Of a DNA stretch of 64,000 bases, positions 45,581-55,800 are shown piece after piece; positions within the stretch are counted from its first letter, which is position 1; each line of letters starts with the position of its first letter. The notes beneath the pieces are model-generated. The model saw only the letters and a list, made by a program, of their open reading frames with translations, searched no databases and was not told where the DNA came from. Both the position numbers and the translations under genes were made by a program. Origin of the DNA: Pseudomonas fulva (lineage in GTDB: Bacteria; Pseudomonadota; Gammaproteobacteria; Pseudomonadales; Pseudomonadaceae); contig NZ_JADNYP010000002.1 of assembly GCF_015680705.1 (NCBI RefSeq), forward strand, positions 298,079-362,078, read 5' to 3'.

Positions 45581-46999
45581 TCATCGCTGGCGTGTAGCTC
45601 CGCTGGGACGAGGGGCTGGCTGGCGCCGTCGGCGCAGCAACGCCGCGGCCAGTAGCAGGCCGACCACCAGCGCGACAAGGCCGTAAAGCTCGTCATAGCC
45701 AAGCAGGGGCTCCTCGATGCGCAGGTAGCCCGGCTCGTTCAATAGATCGTGCAGCGCCGCGTCGGCCTCTTCCAGGCTGACCTCGCGCAACATCCGTGCC
45801 GGATCCTTGAAGCGGCCATCGGTATAGGTGTTCAGGGCGCCCCAATAATAGTCGGCCAGGGCACTGTTGCCCTGGGTCGTCCAGCTTTCACGGGCGATGG
45901 CGGCCTGCTTGATCCGTTCGAAGGTCTGCGCGTCCAGGCCCTTGTCGCGTAGTTGCTCGAACAATGCCTGAAGCGCCTGTACCGCTTTCTCGACATCGGC
46001 ACGTTCGAGGTCGGCATTGAGGCTGAGCATGCCACTGTTGCCGAAACTTTCGCGCTGCACCGATGGCCCGTAGGAAAGGCCATGACGAAGCCGCAGTTGC
46101 TCGTACAAGGCCCAGTCGAGGTAGCGTGACAGCAGCTCGAGGGTCGAATCGTGGGCGTTGTCCAATACCGGCTCGATGAACAGCCAGTGCAGTTTGACGT
46201 TGTCGCCCAGCCAGCCACGGGTCAGGTCGCGCCGCTGTTCGGCCTGTTCGGAGATGCTTTCCAGATCGCGCCGCTCCTGCGGCTCGGTGGCTGGCAATTC
46301 GCCATAGGTACGCTCCAGATAGGCCGGCAGCAGCCGATCGAGCCCGCCCACCACGATCAGGCTCATGTTGTTCGCGGCGTACCAGCGTTCGCGCAGGGCT
46401 TGCACCTGCTCCAGGGTCATGTCGTCCAGGGCGGAGCGCTCGCTGCACTTGAGGCCCAGCTCTACGGCCAGCTGGCTGCTGGCAGGATGACCAATGTCCT
46501 GGCGATCGAGCCAGCGCTGCAGATGACCATAGTGTCCGCCATCCTCGCGCTCGATGATCTTCTTCGCCGTCACCAGGTCCTGTTGGTCCAGCCGGGTCTG
46601 GCTGATCGTCTCCAGCAGCAGGTCCAGCACCTTGCGCTGGTTGCGCGCCGGAGCTTCGATGACGAACGTGGTGTCGGCGTTGCTGGTATAGGCATTCCAC
46701 TCGCCGCCCAGCGCCTGCATGCGTGCTTCCAGTCCACCCTCCCCGGTCTCGTCGAGGCCGCTGAACAGCAAGTGCTCGAGCAGATGGGGCAGCTCTTTGC
46801 GCGGACAGTCGAAGTCATCCAGGCCGACCCCGACCACCAGACGAATCGACACATGGTCGCGTTCATATCCGGACTTGAGGATGACCTGCAGGCCGTTGGG
46901 CAACAGATAGCCTTCGACGCGTGAGCGATCCAGGGCAAGGGTAGGCAAGGTAACAAACAATAGGCAAAGCAACATCAGGTAGCGCACGAGGCAACGCAT
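45581..46999 (-). CDS. M16-family zinc peptidase-like, membrane-anchored
   Basis: 472 residues from the ATG at 46999, after GGAAG. Signal-like N-terminus, then an M16 (pitrilysin) N-domain with the inverted zinc motif HLLEH at residues 72-76 and a downstream glutamate (KKIIEREDGGH) that can be the third ligand; the second M16 half contains YLDWALYEQLRLRHGLSYGP. A C-terminal helix (GLVALVVGLLLAAALL) followed by an Arg-rich tail suggests an anchor in the inner membrane facing the periplasm. Cuts peptides or small proteins; substrate unknown. Confidence 0.88.
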   Translation of the reverse strand: MRCLVRYLMLLCLLFVTLPTLALDRSRVEGYLLPNGLQVILKSGYERDHVSIRLVVGVGLDDFDCPRKELPHLLEHLLFSGLDETGEGGLEARMQALGGEWNAYTSNADTTFVIEAPARNQRKVLDLLLETISQTRLDQQDLVTAKKIIEREDGGHYGHLQRWLDRQDIGHPASSQLAVELGLKCSERSALDDMTLEQVQALRERWYAANNMSLIVVGGLDRLLPAYLERTYGELPATEPQERRDLESISEQAEQRRDLTRGWLGDNVKLHWLFIEPVLDNAHDSTLELLSRYLDWALYEQLRLRHGLSYGPSVQRESFGNSGMLSLNADLERADVEKAVQALQALFEQLRDKGLDAQTFERIKQAAIARESWTTQGNSALADYYWGALNTYTDGRFKDPARMLREVSLEEADAALHDLLNEPGYLRIEEPLLGYDELYGLVALVVGLLLAAALLRRRRQPAPRPSGATRQR

Positions 47000-47036
47000 G
47001 GGCGAACTTCCGGGCCGGTCTGCGTCAGGGACGCGT

Positions 47037-48695
47037 TCAAGGCAGGCGGGCTTCATCCGGCACGCTATCGAGCATCAGCCCGCCCGTGTCCGAGCCACCC
47101 AGTACCACATAGGCACTGCTGCAGAACAAAGAGTTCAACCGTTTCATGTCAGCGATCAGCTCCAGGTGCAGCGAACTGGTCTCGATGCTCTGCGGGATCT
47201 TGCGTTGCAGGCGGCTGACATGGGCGTGCGCCAGGCGTCGTTCCTGCGCGCGAAAACGGCGTTTTTCACGCAGCAGCTGGCGGGCGCCCTGGGGGTCGGA
47301 GCTGATGAATACCGACAGGCCCAGACGCAGGTTGGCCTGCAACTGCTGCTGCAGGCTGGTCAGTTCCTGCAGGCCGACCTGGGAAAATTCGCGTCGTTGC
47401 GCGGTTTTCTGCTGCTGCACCTTGCGCAGCATGCGCTCGATCAGGTCACTGGCGAGCTTGAGGTTGATGGCCAGTTCGATGATCTCGGCCCAACGGCGAT
47501 TGTCCTGCTCGGCGAGGTCCTCCCGTGGCATGCGGGCCAGGTAGAGCTTGATGGCGTTGTACAGCGCTTCAGCGTCTTCGCCCAGGACACGGATCTGCTG
47601 GGGGAGCGCCGACTGGACGCCACGCAGCGCATTGAGCAGGCCGTCGAGCATGGTGTCGACGATATCGCCCAGGCGCAATGTCTCGCGCATGGCATTGGCC
47701 AGCGCCAGGCTGGGTGTGTCGAGGGCAGCGGGGTCGAGGTGGCGTGGTCGCGTCTGGCCATTGGCTGGCTCGCGCTCCGGCAGCAGCGTCTGGCAGAGCC
47801 TGGCCATCGACCCGGTGGTTGGCAGCAACAGCAGGCAACGCAGGGTGTTGTAGGAGAGATGGAAGCCGATCACCAGCTCCTGCGCACTGAAGGGCAAGGT
47901 GCTCATCCAGCGTACCAGGGGATCCAGTGCCGGCATCACCAGCAACAGCCCGACCAGCTTGTACAGCAAACTGCCCAGAGCGACCCGTCGACCGGCGGCG
48001 TTCTGCATGCTGGTAGTGAGAAAGGCCAGTAGCCCGCTGCCGATGTTGGCCCCGATGACCAGGCCGATGGCCACCGGCAGGCTGATGACGTCCGCGCCGG
48101 CCAAGGTCGCGGTGAGCAGCACCGCGGCCAGGCTCGAGTAGGAAACCAGGGCGAAAAGCGCGCCGACCAGCGCATCGAGCAAGAGGTCGCCGGTCAGCGA
48201 GGCGAACAGGATCTTCACTCCTTGCGCCTGGGTGATTGGCGCTGCGGCCTGGACGATCAGTTGCAGGGCCAGGATGATCAGCCCCAGGCCAATGCCGACA
48301 CGCCCCAGCTGCCCGGCGCGGGTCTGCTTGCGCGACAGGAAGAAGATCACCCCGAGGAAGATCAGCAGCGGCGACAGCCATGACAGGTCGAAGGTCAGGA
48401 TCCGAGCCATCAACGCCGTGCCGACATCGGCGCCCAGCATGATCGCCAGCGCGGGCGTCATCGTCATCAGGCCTTGCCCGACGAACGAACTCACCAGCAT
48501 GGCGGTGGCATTGCTGCTCTGGACCAGGGCGGTGACCAGGATACCGGCGACGAATGCCAGCGGACGCCGGCCCATGTTGCGGTCCAGTACCCGGCGCAGG
48601 TTCGAGCCATACACGCGCAGGATGCCGGTGCGCACGATATGCGTGCCCCAGACCAGCAGGGCGACGGCGGACAACAGATCGAGCAGCGTCAGCAT
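47037..48695 (-). CDS. Na/Pi cotransporter (PNaS/NptA-like) with PhoU-like tail
   Basis: 552 residues from MLTLLDLLSAVALLVWG. The first ~300 residues carry about eight helices and two family repeats, seen as TALVQSSNATAMLVSSF and SYSSLAAVLLTATLAG. The rest is a helical PhoU-like domain (LGDIVDTMLDGLLNALRG; LASDLIERMLRKVQQQ). Such proteins move phosphate with sodium, often outward or in homeostasis. Start chosen at 48695 by family alignment; a longer reading starting at 48728 is less likely. Confidence 0.88.
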   Translation of the reverse strand: MLTLLDLLSAVALLVWGTHIVRTGILRVYGSNLRRVLDRNMGRRPLAFVAGILVTALVQSSNATAMLVSSFVGQGLMTMTPALAIMLGADVGTALMARILTFDLSWLSPLLIFLGVIFFLSRKQTRAGQLGRVGIGLGLIILALQLIVQAAAPITQAQGVKILFASLTGDLLLDALVGALFALVSYSSLAAVLLTATLAGADVISLPVAIGLVIGANIGSGLLAFLTTSMQNAAGRRVALGSLLYKLVGLLLVMPALDPLVRWMSTLPFSAQELVIGFHLSYNTLRCLLLLPTTGSMARLCQTLLPEREPANGQTRPRHLDPAALDTPSLALANAMRETLRLGDIVDTMLDGLLNALRGVQSALPQQIRVLGEDAEALYNAIKLYLARMPREDLAEQDNRRWAEIIELAINLKLASDLIERMLRKVQQQKTAQRREFSQVGLQELTSLQQQLQANLRLGLSVFISSDPQGARQLLREKRRFRAQERRLAHAHVSRLQRKIPQSIETSSLHLELIADMKRLNSLFCSSAYVVLGGSDTGGLMLDSVPDEARLP

Positions 48696-48883
48696 TACCC
48701 AGAGCCCTCCTGGCGTGGCCGCAAGCAAAGATCCTCGACGCTTGCCTGGCGACAGGTGCCGGGGATGCCTGTTCTAAGCTGTAGTCGCTCGCCGGCCGGG
48801 GCGCCAGCCGGACCGCGACGCAAGGGGGCGCTGCCGCGCCCGGCACGAACCGCGGGGCAGTCCGTTGCGCCAGGCGCCAGCCA

Positions 48884-49654
48884 TCAACGCCCGGCGTTAT
48901 CCTTGCGCAGTTTCACCGCGGCAGGCTCCTGGCCCTTCTTGCGAGCCATGGCGGTGCGCATGCGGATGTTGATGGCTTCCACTGCCAGCGAGAAGGCCAT
49001 GGCGAAGTACACGTAGCCCTTGGGCACATGCACGTCGAAGGACTCGGCGATCAGTACCGTGCCCACCACGATGAGGAACGACAGCGCCAGCATCTTCAGC
49101 GACGGGTGCTTGTCGATGAAGTCGGCGATGGTCCCGGCGCACAGCATCATCACCAGTACCGCGACGATGATCGCGGCGATCATCACCGGCACGTGGGAGA
49201 CCATGCCCACCGCAGTGATCACCGAGTCCAGCGAGAACACGATGTCGATGATGGCGATCTGGATGATGGTGTAGAGAAACTTGCCTCCTGCCCCTTTCGG
49301 TTCATCCGTGGACTCTTCCTCGCCTTCCAGGCCATGGAAGATTTCCTGCGAGCTTTTCCAGAGCAGGAACAGGCCGCCGAAGAACAGGATCAGGTCGCGA
49401 CCGGAAATTCCCTGGCCGAGGACGACGAACAGGTCCGCCGTCAGGCGCATGACCCAGGTGATCGACAGCAGCAGCATGATGCGCGTGACCATGGCCAGGG
49501 CCAGGCCGAAGATCCGGGTGCGCGGCTGCATGTGCTTGGGCATGCGGCTGACCAGGATCGAGATCATGATGATGTTGTCGATGCCAAGGACGATCTCGAG
49601 CGCCGTCAGTGTGAAAAAGGCAACCCAGATTTCCGGGCTGGTCAGCCATTCCAT
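48884..49654 (-). CDS. TerC-family integral membrane protein
   Basis: 256 residues, seven membrane helices. Family marks: LEIVLGIDNIIMISIL and IAIIDIVFSLDSVITAVGM, with the paired acidic residues thought to bind metal, and FDVHVPKGYVYFAMAFS. TerC proteins are linked with manganese export or tellurium resistance, and may help metal loading of exported proteins. ATG at 49654 after AAGGAATAG. Confidence 0.92.
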   Translation of the reverse strand: MEWLTSPEIWVAFFTLTALEIVLGIDNIIMISILVSRMPKHMQPRTRIFGLALAMVTRIMLLLSITWVMRLTADLFVVLGQGISGRDLILFFGGLFLLWKSSQEIFHGLEGEEESTDEPKGAGGKFLYTIIQIAIIDIVFSLDSVITAVGMVSHVPVMIAAIIVAVLVMMLCAGTIADFIDKHPSLKMLALSFLIVVGTVLIAESFDVHVPKGYVYFAMAFSLAVEAINIRMRTAMARKKGQEPAAVKLRKDNAGR

Positions 49655-49723
49655 GTCTATTCCTTCGAACGATGAGGCCAAGCCCCGTGCGTCCGGAGCC
49701 TGGCGGTTAGGCGGTACGTTGTA

Positions 49724-51031
49724 TTACAGACTACTGAACAGCGGGAAAATCCCCATCAGCAACGCGGCGAACATTATGCACAGGCACACCAGCACTGCCC
49801 ATTTGAGCGTGAAGCGCTGGTGATCGCCGAATTCGATGCCGGCCAGGGCGACCAACAGGTAGGTGGATGGTACCAGCGGGCTGAGCAGGTGAACCGGTTG
49901 CCCGACGATCGAGGCCCGTGCCATTTCCACCGGGCTGATCCCGTAGTGCGCGGCCGCTTCCGAGAGGACCGGGAGCACACCGTAGTAGAAGGCATCGTTG
50001 GACATGAAGAAGGTGAATGGCATGCTGACGATCGCGGTGATCACCGCCAGGTAAGGCCCCAGCGCATCGGGAATGATCGCCAGCAGACTGTTGGACATGG
50101 CATCGACCATGCCGGTGCCGGACAGGATGCCGGTGAAGATGCCGGCGGCGAAGATCAGCCCGGTGACCGCCAGGACGCTGCCGGCATGGGCGGCGATGCG
50201 GTCCTTCTGCTGCTGCAGGCACGGGTAGTTGACGATCATGGCGATGCTGAAGGCGATCATGAACAGTACCGGCAGCGGCAGCACACCGGCGATCAGGGCA
50301 GTCATCAGTGCCAGGGTCAAGGCCGCATTGAACCAGATGAGCCTCGGCCGCCGGGCCTCGGGGAACTGCGATACGCTGATTTCGCTGTGGTCGATGTCAT
50401 CGGTGGGCAGGTGCAGCTCGCCCAGCCGGGCACGCTCGCGCTTGCCATAGAAGTAGGCGATGGCCAGGATCGCCACCACGCCGAAGACCATCGCCGGGAT
50501 CATCGGTACGAAGATCTCGGAGGGGTCGACATGCAAGGCGCTGGCTGCCCGGGCCGTCGGCCCGCCCCAAGGCGTCATGTTCATCACCCCGCCGGCCAGG
50601 ATGATCAGGCCAGCCATGATCCTTGGGCTCATGCCCAGACGGCTGTACAGCGGCAGCATGGCGGCGCAGCAGATCATGTAGGTGGTGGCGCCGTCGCCAT
50701 CGAGCGAGACGACCAGGGCCAGGGCCGCGGTGCCGACCGAGACCTTCAGCGGGTCGCCCTTGACCAGCTTGAGGATCTTGCGCACGGCAGGATCGAACAG
50801 CCCCGAATCGATCATCAGGGCGAAATAAAGGATGGCGAACATCAGCATCACCCCGGTAGGCGCGAGCTTGCTGATGCCTTGCAGCATCATCGGACCGATC
50901 TCGGCCGAGAAGCCGCCGAACAGGCCGAACAGGATGGGCACCAGGATCAGGGCGATCAAGGCCGATAGGCGCTTGCTCATGATCAGGTACATGAAGGTGA
51001 CGACCATGGCAAAGCCGAGGAAGGTCAGCAT
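49724..51031 (-). CDS. CitMHS-family citrate:cation symporter
   Basis: 435 residues, about eleven helices. Conserved SLDGDGATTYMICCAAMLPLY, GGVMNMTPWGGPTARAAS and ISGVEM-like/QPVHLLSPLVPSTYLLVAL segments identify the CitM/CitH group, which imports citrate as a complex with Mg2+ or Ca2+. No two-component regulator lies beside it here. The upstream gap (51032-51296) leads to the GFA gene on the other strand. Confidence 0.92.
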   Translation of the reverse strand: MLTFLGFAMVVTFMYLIMSKRLSALIALILVPILFGLFGGFSAEIGPMMLQGISKLAPTGVMLMFAILYFALMIDSGLFDPAVRKILKLVKGDPLKVSVGTAALALVVSLDGDGATTYMICCAAMLPLYSRLGMSPRIMAGLIILAGGVMNMTPWGGPTARAASALHVDPSEIFVPMIPAMVFGVVAILAIAYFYGKRERARLGELHLPTDDIDHSEISVSQFPEARRPRLIWFNAALTLALMTALIAGVLPLPVLFMIAFSIAMIVNYPCLQQQKDRIAAHAGSVLAVTGLIFAAGIFTGILSGTGMVDAMSNSLLAIIPDALGPYLAVITAIVSMPFTFFMSNDAFYYGVLPVLSEAAAHYGISPVEMARASIVGQPVHLLSPLVPSTYLLVALAGIEFGDHQRFTLKWAVLVCLCIMFAALLMGIFPLFSSL

Positions 51032-51244
51032 GGCGATACTCCAGGCGAGGCGCGGCGAAAGGTTGGACGATTCGGGCGGGTCAGCGCGTCAGGCGCTGTG
51101 CGTGGAGACGCAGGAGGGCAAGGGCATGCAGGCGGGCACAGAAAAGCATCGGAATCACCATTGTTGTTGTTGATTGGGCCAGACCTAGGAAATTTCCGAG
51201 CATCTGGCTGACCGGTCTTACGCCGGCGGTGTCTTTATCCTATT

Positions 51245-51271
51245 GGCGAAAGCTTTCACCCAGCTTTCGCC
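51245..51271. repeat. Perfect 10-bp inverted repeat upstream of the GFA gene
   Basis: GGCGAAAGCT and AGCTTTCGCC flank a 7-base spacer, ending 25 bases before the GFA-family start. It could be an operator for a dimeric regulator, a terminator for an upstream transcript or a leader hairpin. Confidence 0.55.
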
Positions 51272-51296
51272 CGGCTAAAGCGATGGGAGGAACGCT

Positions 51297-51749
51297 ATGT
51301 CTGAAGTTCTGGAAGGAGGGTGCCATTGCGGTGCCCTGCGCTATCGGCTCGAAGGCGAACCGTCGGACGTCGCCCATTGCCACTGTTCGATCTGCCGACG
51401 TGTCAGTGGCGGACTGGTCGTCACCTGGCTGAGCCTGCCTCGCGCGGGCTTCCAGTGGCTCAAGGGCACGCCACGCTGCCATATCGCTCCGCCGAGCTGC
51501 AGCCGTTACTTCTGTGGCGACTGCGGAGCACATGTGGCGTTGATGACCCGGCACAGCCCGGACACGGTCGACATCACCGTCGCCACGCTCGACCAGCCCG
51601 AGCGGGTCAGACCGCGCCGGCATATCTGGACCGACAGCCGCCTGCCCTGGCTGCACCTGGACGAGCATCTGCCGGGCGAGGCCGGCGAGACGGCAAGCGG
51701 CGATCTATTCGATGATCACGCCGCCGAGGGCCTTGGGCGTATCGAATGA
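51297..51749 (+). CDS. GFA/CENP-V-family zinc protein
   Basis: 150 residues. The zinc sites of the glutathione-dependent formaldehyde-activating family are present: GGCHCGA at the start, HCHCSICRR, and RYFCGDCGA. Despite the family name, a role in formaldehyde detoxification is seldom proven for members of this type. ATG after GGGAGGAA. The last 45 bases overlap the end of the convergent zinc-ribbon gene. Confidence 0.88.
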   Translation: MSEVLEGGCHCGALRYRLEGEPSDVAHCHCSICRRVSGGLVVTWLSLPRAGFQWLKGTPRCHIAPPSCSRYFCGDCGAHVALMTRHSPDTVDITVATLDQPERVRPRRHIWTDSRLPWLHLDEHLPGEAGETASGDLFDDHAAEGLGRIE

Positions 51750-52817
51750 GGCGCCCTGGCGCTGGCTGCGCAGCTGCTCGGCCTGGCGCAGGATGTTCTG
51801 GGCCTGGCGATTGCTCGGATCCTGCCGCAGGACAGCACTGGCCAGGGCTCGGGCAGCATTGGCATCGCGTCGGGCCAGGGCGTTGCGGGCCTGTGACAGC
51901 TGCTGGCCGACCAGGCCTGGATTGATCGGTGCCTTGGCCTGGCGGGCAGCCGGCGGCGTGGCCTGGGCCTGGGCCTGGCGTTGGCGCTCCAGGTGCTGCT
52001 GTTGCTTGCGGTTGGCCTCGGCCTGCTGGTCGAGCAGTTCCTGCAAGGCCTTGGCCTGGCTGGCCTTGGTGCGTTCGCTGGCCAGGCGCTGCTGCTCGGC
52101 CAGTTCACGTGCCTGGCCATCGCGGCGCGCCTGCTCGGCCGCAGCCTGACGTGCCTGCTCGGCGGCGGCCTGGCGCGCAGCAGCCTGAGCCTGAGCCTTG
52201 GCAACGGCGGCTGCCTGAGCCTTGGCGTCCTGCTGGCGCTGTTGGCGCTCCAGGCCAGCTTGGGCACGCTGCAACAGGCTGATGGCGCGAGGATCCTTGC
52301 TGTCGATGCCCAGGGCGCGTCCGGCATTGTCCAGGGCACAGTCGAAGCGTTCACTTCGCAGGCACGCCTGACCTGCCGCCAGGTCTGCCTCGAACTGCTG
52401 CAAGGCCTTGCCTGCCCTTGCCTGGTAGGCGGCATAACCGCCAATCGAGACCAGGACCAGGGCCGCCAAGGCCAGTTGGCGCCCCCGCCCGCGCGGCTTG
52501 GCAGGGGCTTCGGCCATCACTGGGGCTGGAGCCGAAACTGGGGTTGGCGTGGCTGCCTGTCCAGGCGCGCTGGCACCACCCGCGTCAGCAGCCGTTGGCT
52601 GCTCGACAGCCGGCCGTGGCGTGGCTGCGGCTGCCGCTCCGGACCTGGTCGGTGAAGGGCTGACAGGCGCTGCCGGGGCACTGGCTAGCGGGGCCGCCAT
52701 CGGCGCCTGGGGGGTGGCACAGTATGGGCAGAAGCGCACAGGGCCCTGCAGGCTCTCGGCGCAAGCGGCATTGCTGCACTCCAGCGGGTACGCCGGTGTC
52801 TTGGCGGATGCGGACAT
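51705..52817 (-). CDS. Zinc-ribbon, single-TM, coiled-coil and TPR-like protein
   Basis: 370 residues. An N-terminal zinc ribbon (Cys14, 19, 30, 33: C-x4-C-x10-C-x2-C), a Pro/Ala-rich linker (about 38-110), a membrane helix (about 113-131), a cysteine-containing helical repeat (QACLRSERFDCALDNAGRALGID), a long Gln/Ala/Arg-rich coiled coil (about 185-300) and a C-terminal TPR-like pair (ARNALARRDANAARALASAVLRQD). The ribbon would face the cytoplasm. It lies 16 bases after the tubulin-like gene and is the last gene of that operon; it may recruit or regulate the filament protein at the membrane. Not recognised as a named gene. Confidence 0.78.
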   Translation of the reverse strand: MSASAKTPAYPLECSNAACAESLQGPVRFCPYCATPQAPMAAPLASAPAAPVSPSPTRSGAAAAATPRPAVEQPTAADAGGASAPGQAATPTPVSAPAPVMAEAPAKPRGRGRQLALAALVLVSIGGYAAYQARAGKALQQFEADLAAGQACLRSERFDCALDNAGRALGIDSKDPRAISLLQRAQAGLERQQRQQDAKAQAAAVAKAQAQAAARQAAAEQARQAAAEQARRDGQARELAEQQRLASERTKASQAKALQELLDQQAEANRKQQQHLERQRQAQAQATPPAARQAKAPINPGLVGQQLSQARNALARRDANAARALASAVLRQDPSNRQAQNILRQAEQLRSQRQGASFDTPKALGGVIIE

Positions 52818-52833
52818 AGACGGCCAGCCTCGC

Positions 52834-55800
52834 TCAGTTCAGGGGTGGTGGCGCCACCGGCGTGACCGGGGGCGGCGTGCTCGCTGCAGGCGCGAGCGGG
52901 GCGAACAGGGCGGCGAGTTCGAGTATCTGCTCGGCGGGCAGCCAGGCTGGCATTCCTTCGCGCCATAGCATGCTCTGGCGAGTGACCTGCTGACTCTGCA
53001 CGTACTGTTGCAGTTGGCTGAAGGTATACGGGCCATAGTTGTTGCCCGCCACGTTCAGGTGATAGCTGTACTGTGGCGCCGCCATCGCTGGCGGCGGTAC
53101 GATGCCCGGCGCCGACGGTGGTGGCGGTGGTGCCAGGCCGGGCGCGGCGGCCGCCGGCTGGTACAGCGCCTGGACCCAGGCGCTGTCGAAGAACGCCTTG
53201 CGCAGGGTGCGCTTCTCGGTGTGCTGGTCATGCACTTCGTCGCTGTACACATCGGCACGCGAACCGGGGATCACATCGGTGAACTGCTCGAGCAACTGGC
53301 GTGCCTGTTCCGCCAGGCGCTCGGCCTGCTCGGGAGCCTGGCGTTCGAGACGGCTGACGTACTCGTTCTTCAGCAGCTCGGCGATCTTGTAGGGGAAGGT
53401 CTGGTACAGCGAGGAGACGCCGATCTCGTCATGGCGCACCTGTGGCTTGTAGGTGCTGCGGCGCATGTCGTCGAACAACGCCACCATGCCAGCCAGTTGC
53501 TCTACGCAGCGCAGTTGCTCGTAACGCTTGCGCAGCTGATCCTCGATGTCCTTGCGCTGCAACTGGTTCAGGCCGTTCTGGCGAATGGCGAACTCGTCGC
53601 CCACCGTGAAATAGTCCTGGTCGATCATGAACTCGTAGCGATCGTTCTGGGTGCGTCGCAGCACGCCGAGGGCGACGGCGTGCAGGTACAGCTTGAAGTC
53701 CTCGGCGAACTGGCGGTACTGCTCCTGAGTGAACTGGATCGGCTGCACGAACTGGCTGATGCGTTTGTGACTGTGCAGCGGAATGGTAGCGCTTTCCTTG
53801 CGGTAGCTGGCCAGGTAGGTCGGTAGCGGGGTCAGTGCTGGCAGGGGGAAGCCGCTGAGCTCGGTGAAGCAGATCAGCTTGCCCGGCACGCCCGATTCGA
53901 CGAACTGGATCTGACCGGCGGTCAGCCCGGTGCCCTGGGGCAGGCACTGTCCGAGCATGGCGCCATAGGTACGCTTGAACTCGGCGGCATCGTTGACACC
54001 TACCAGGCAGGTATAGCGATCCTTGGCGATGCCGAAACCACCGTTGAGGTTCAGCGGTGCCCATGGCATGGCGCGTTGCAGCAGCTGGCGGAACTTGTCG
54101 CGCTGCTCGTCCGGGGTCAACGCCGCCAGGGCGGTCAGCAACGGGTCGGTGCCTTGCGGCTGGCGCGGCAGCTGTTGTACGGCCTTGTTGCGCAGCTTGG
54201 CCAACAGCTCTTCCTGGCCCTCCTCGTCCTGCAACTTGGCAAACAGCGTCCTGGAGCCGCCGAAATCCTTGAAGGCCTCCTTGGCCCATTCGCGCACCTG
54301 CTGGGAATCGACAGGCTGCTCCTCGCCACCTTGCACCTGCGCCAGCGGAATCAGCGTGGCGTGCTTTTCCTTGATGCTGGCATCGATCTTCTCGATATCG
54401 CCTTCGATCCGGCGCAGCAGCTGATCCACGGCGTTACGGCCGTCCTGCAGGCGTCCGACGAAGCCGTTCCAGACCGCTCGACCGTTCTGGTCGACCGATT
54501 CCTTGCGACCGAGCCACTCGGAGACGTCGCGCAGCAACTGCGCCGCTTCACGCGCGGCAACGAAGCGGACGTAGAAGAGCAGGCTGTCGCGCAGGGTGTC
54601 CTTGACCTGGGCGAGCACGGTATCGGCCTGTTTCTCCTTGCCACTGAGCCGGGCCATCAGGCCCCCACCGGTGGTCTCCTTGAGCCGCTCGAACTCGCGG
54701 CCCAGCTCCGAGGACTCGAGCTTCTCGGCCAGTTCCCTGAAGCGCGCGGCATTCCTTTCCAGGGCCGGGATGATCCCGCTGCCTTCGTTTTCCAGACGAT
54801 CCTTGAGCATTTCCACCAGCGCCAGGGTATAGTCCAGGCCGCCGCGCTCGTCGTCGTCCAACCGCCGGAAGAGCTTTTCCGGCAAGGCATCCTCGCGGAC
54901 CAGTTCGGCCAGGCGACGGACACGGTTTTCGCGAATGCGCACTTCATGGTTGCGCTCGGCGCTGTCGACGCTGTTGCCCTTGGTATCGCGCTCGAGCTGC
55001 TGCTGGATCTCGCGTACATGGGTCAGCCACTGGTCCTTGTCGGCACCGCTGCTGTGCAGACGCTCGAAGAGCGTCTCGACCTTCTGCTCGATCTGCGCGG
55101 TGATGCTGTTGTCGCCTTCGACCAGCAGCAGGTCATCGGCCAGCTGGTAGTGGGTGAACTCGCCAGTGGCCAAGGTCAGCTCCACACGCGAGAGAAAATC
55201 GGGCAGCTCGGTGAAGGTCCGTGGGGTGATGTCGAGCTGCTCGCGCAGGAAATCGTCACGTTCGCGATCGGTGGGGCGATTGTCGTTCAGGCCACTGTTG
55301 GCGATGCCGAAGAAGGCCTTGAGCATCTGTTGTACCTGGCGGCTCAGGCGAACGTTGCGCCGCGCGTCGATCTGCGTGTCGAGCACCGCTTGGCCCACCG
55401 AGGAATAGGCGCAGGGGAAGCGCAGCTCGGTGTCGTCACCATAATCCTGCGGCAGTCGCACGGTATAGGAGCGGATCTTGTGCTGGTTCTGGTTGACCGC
55501 GATCGACCGCTTCTTGTTGGCGAAGTCCTGGGAGGTGAAATCGGTGAACAGCACGTCCGAGAGCATCTCGTAGACGTCTTCCTGCTCGCTGGTCTTGGCC
55601 TGGGCGACGTTGCTGTTGTCGATGATGTAGACATCGTCGTACGGACGGTTGTCGATGAACAGGTTGTCGGTGGCATCCCAGTGGCGGACCAGGCGATTGC
55701 CGCGCATGCAGGTTTCCAGTTCCATCAGCGCCGCATGGCCGTTGGCCTGGACGCGCTCGGTGTTGTACGCATGGAAACCACCGGGCAGGACGAAGAACAG

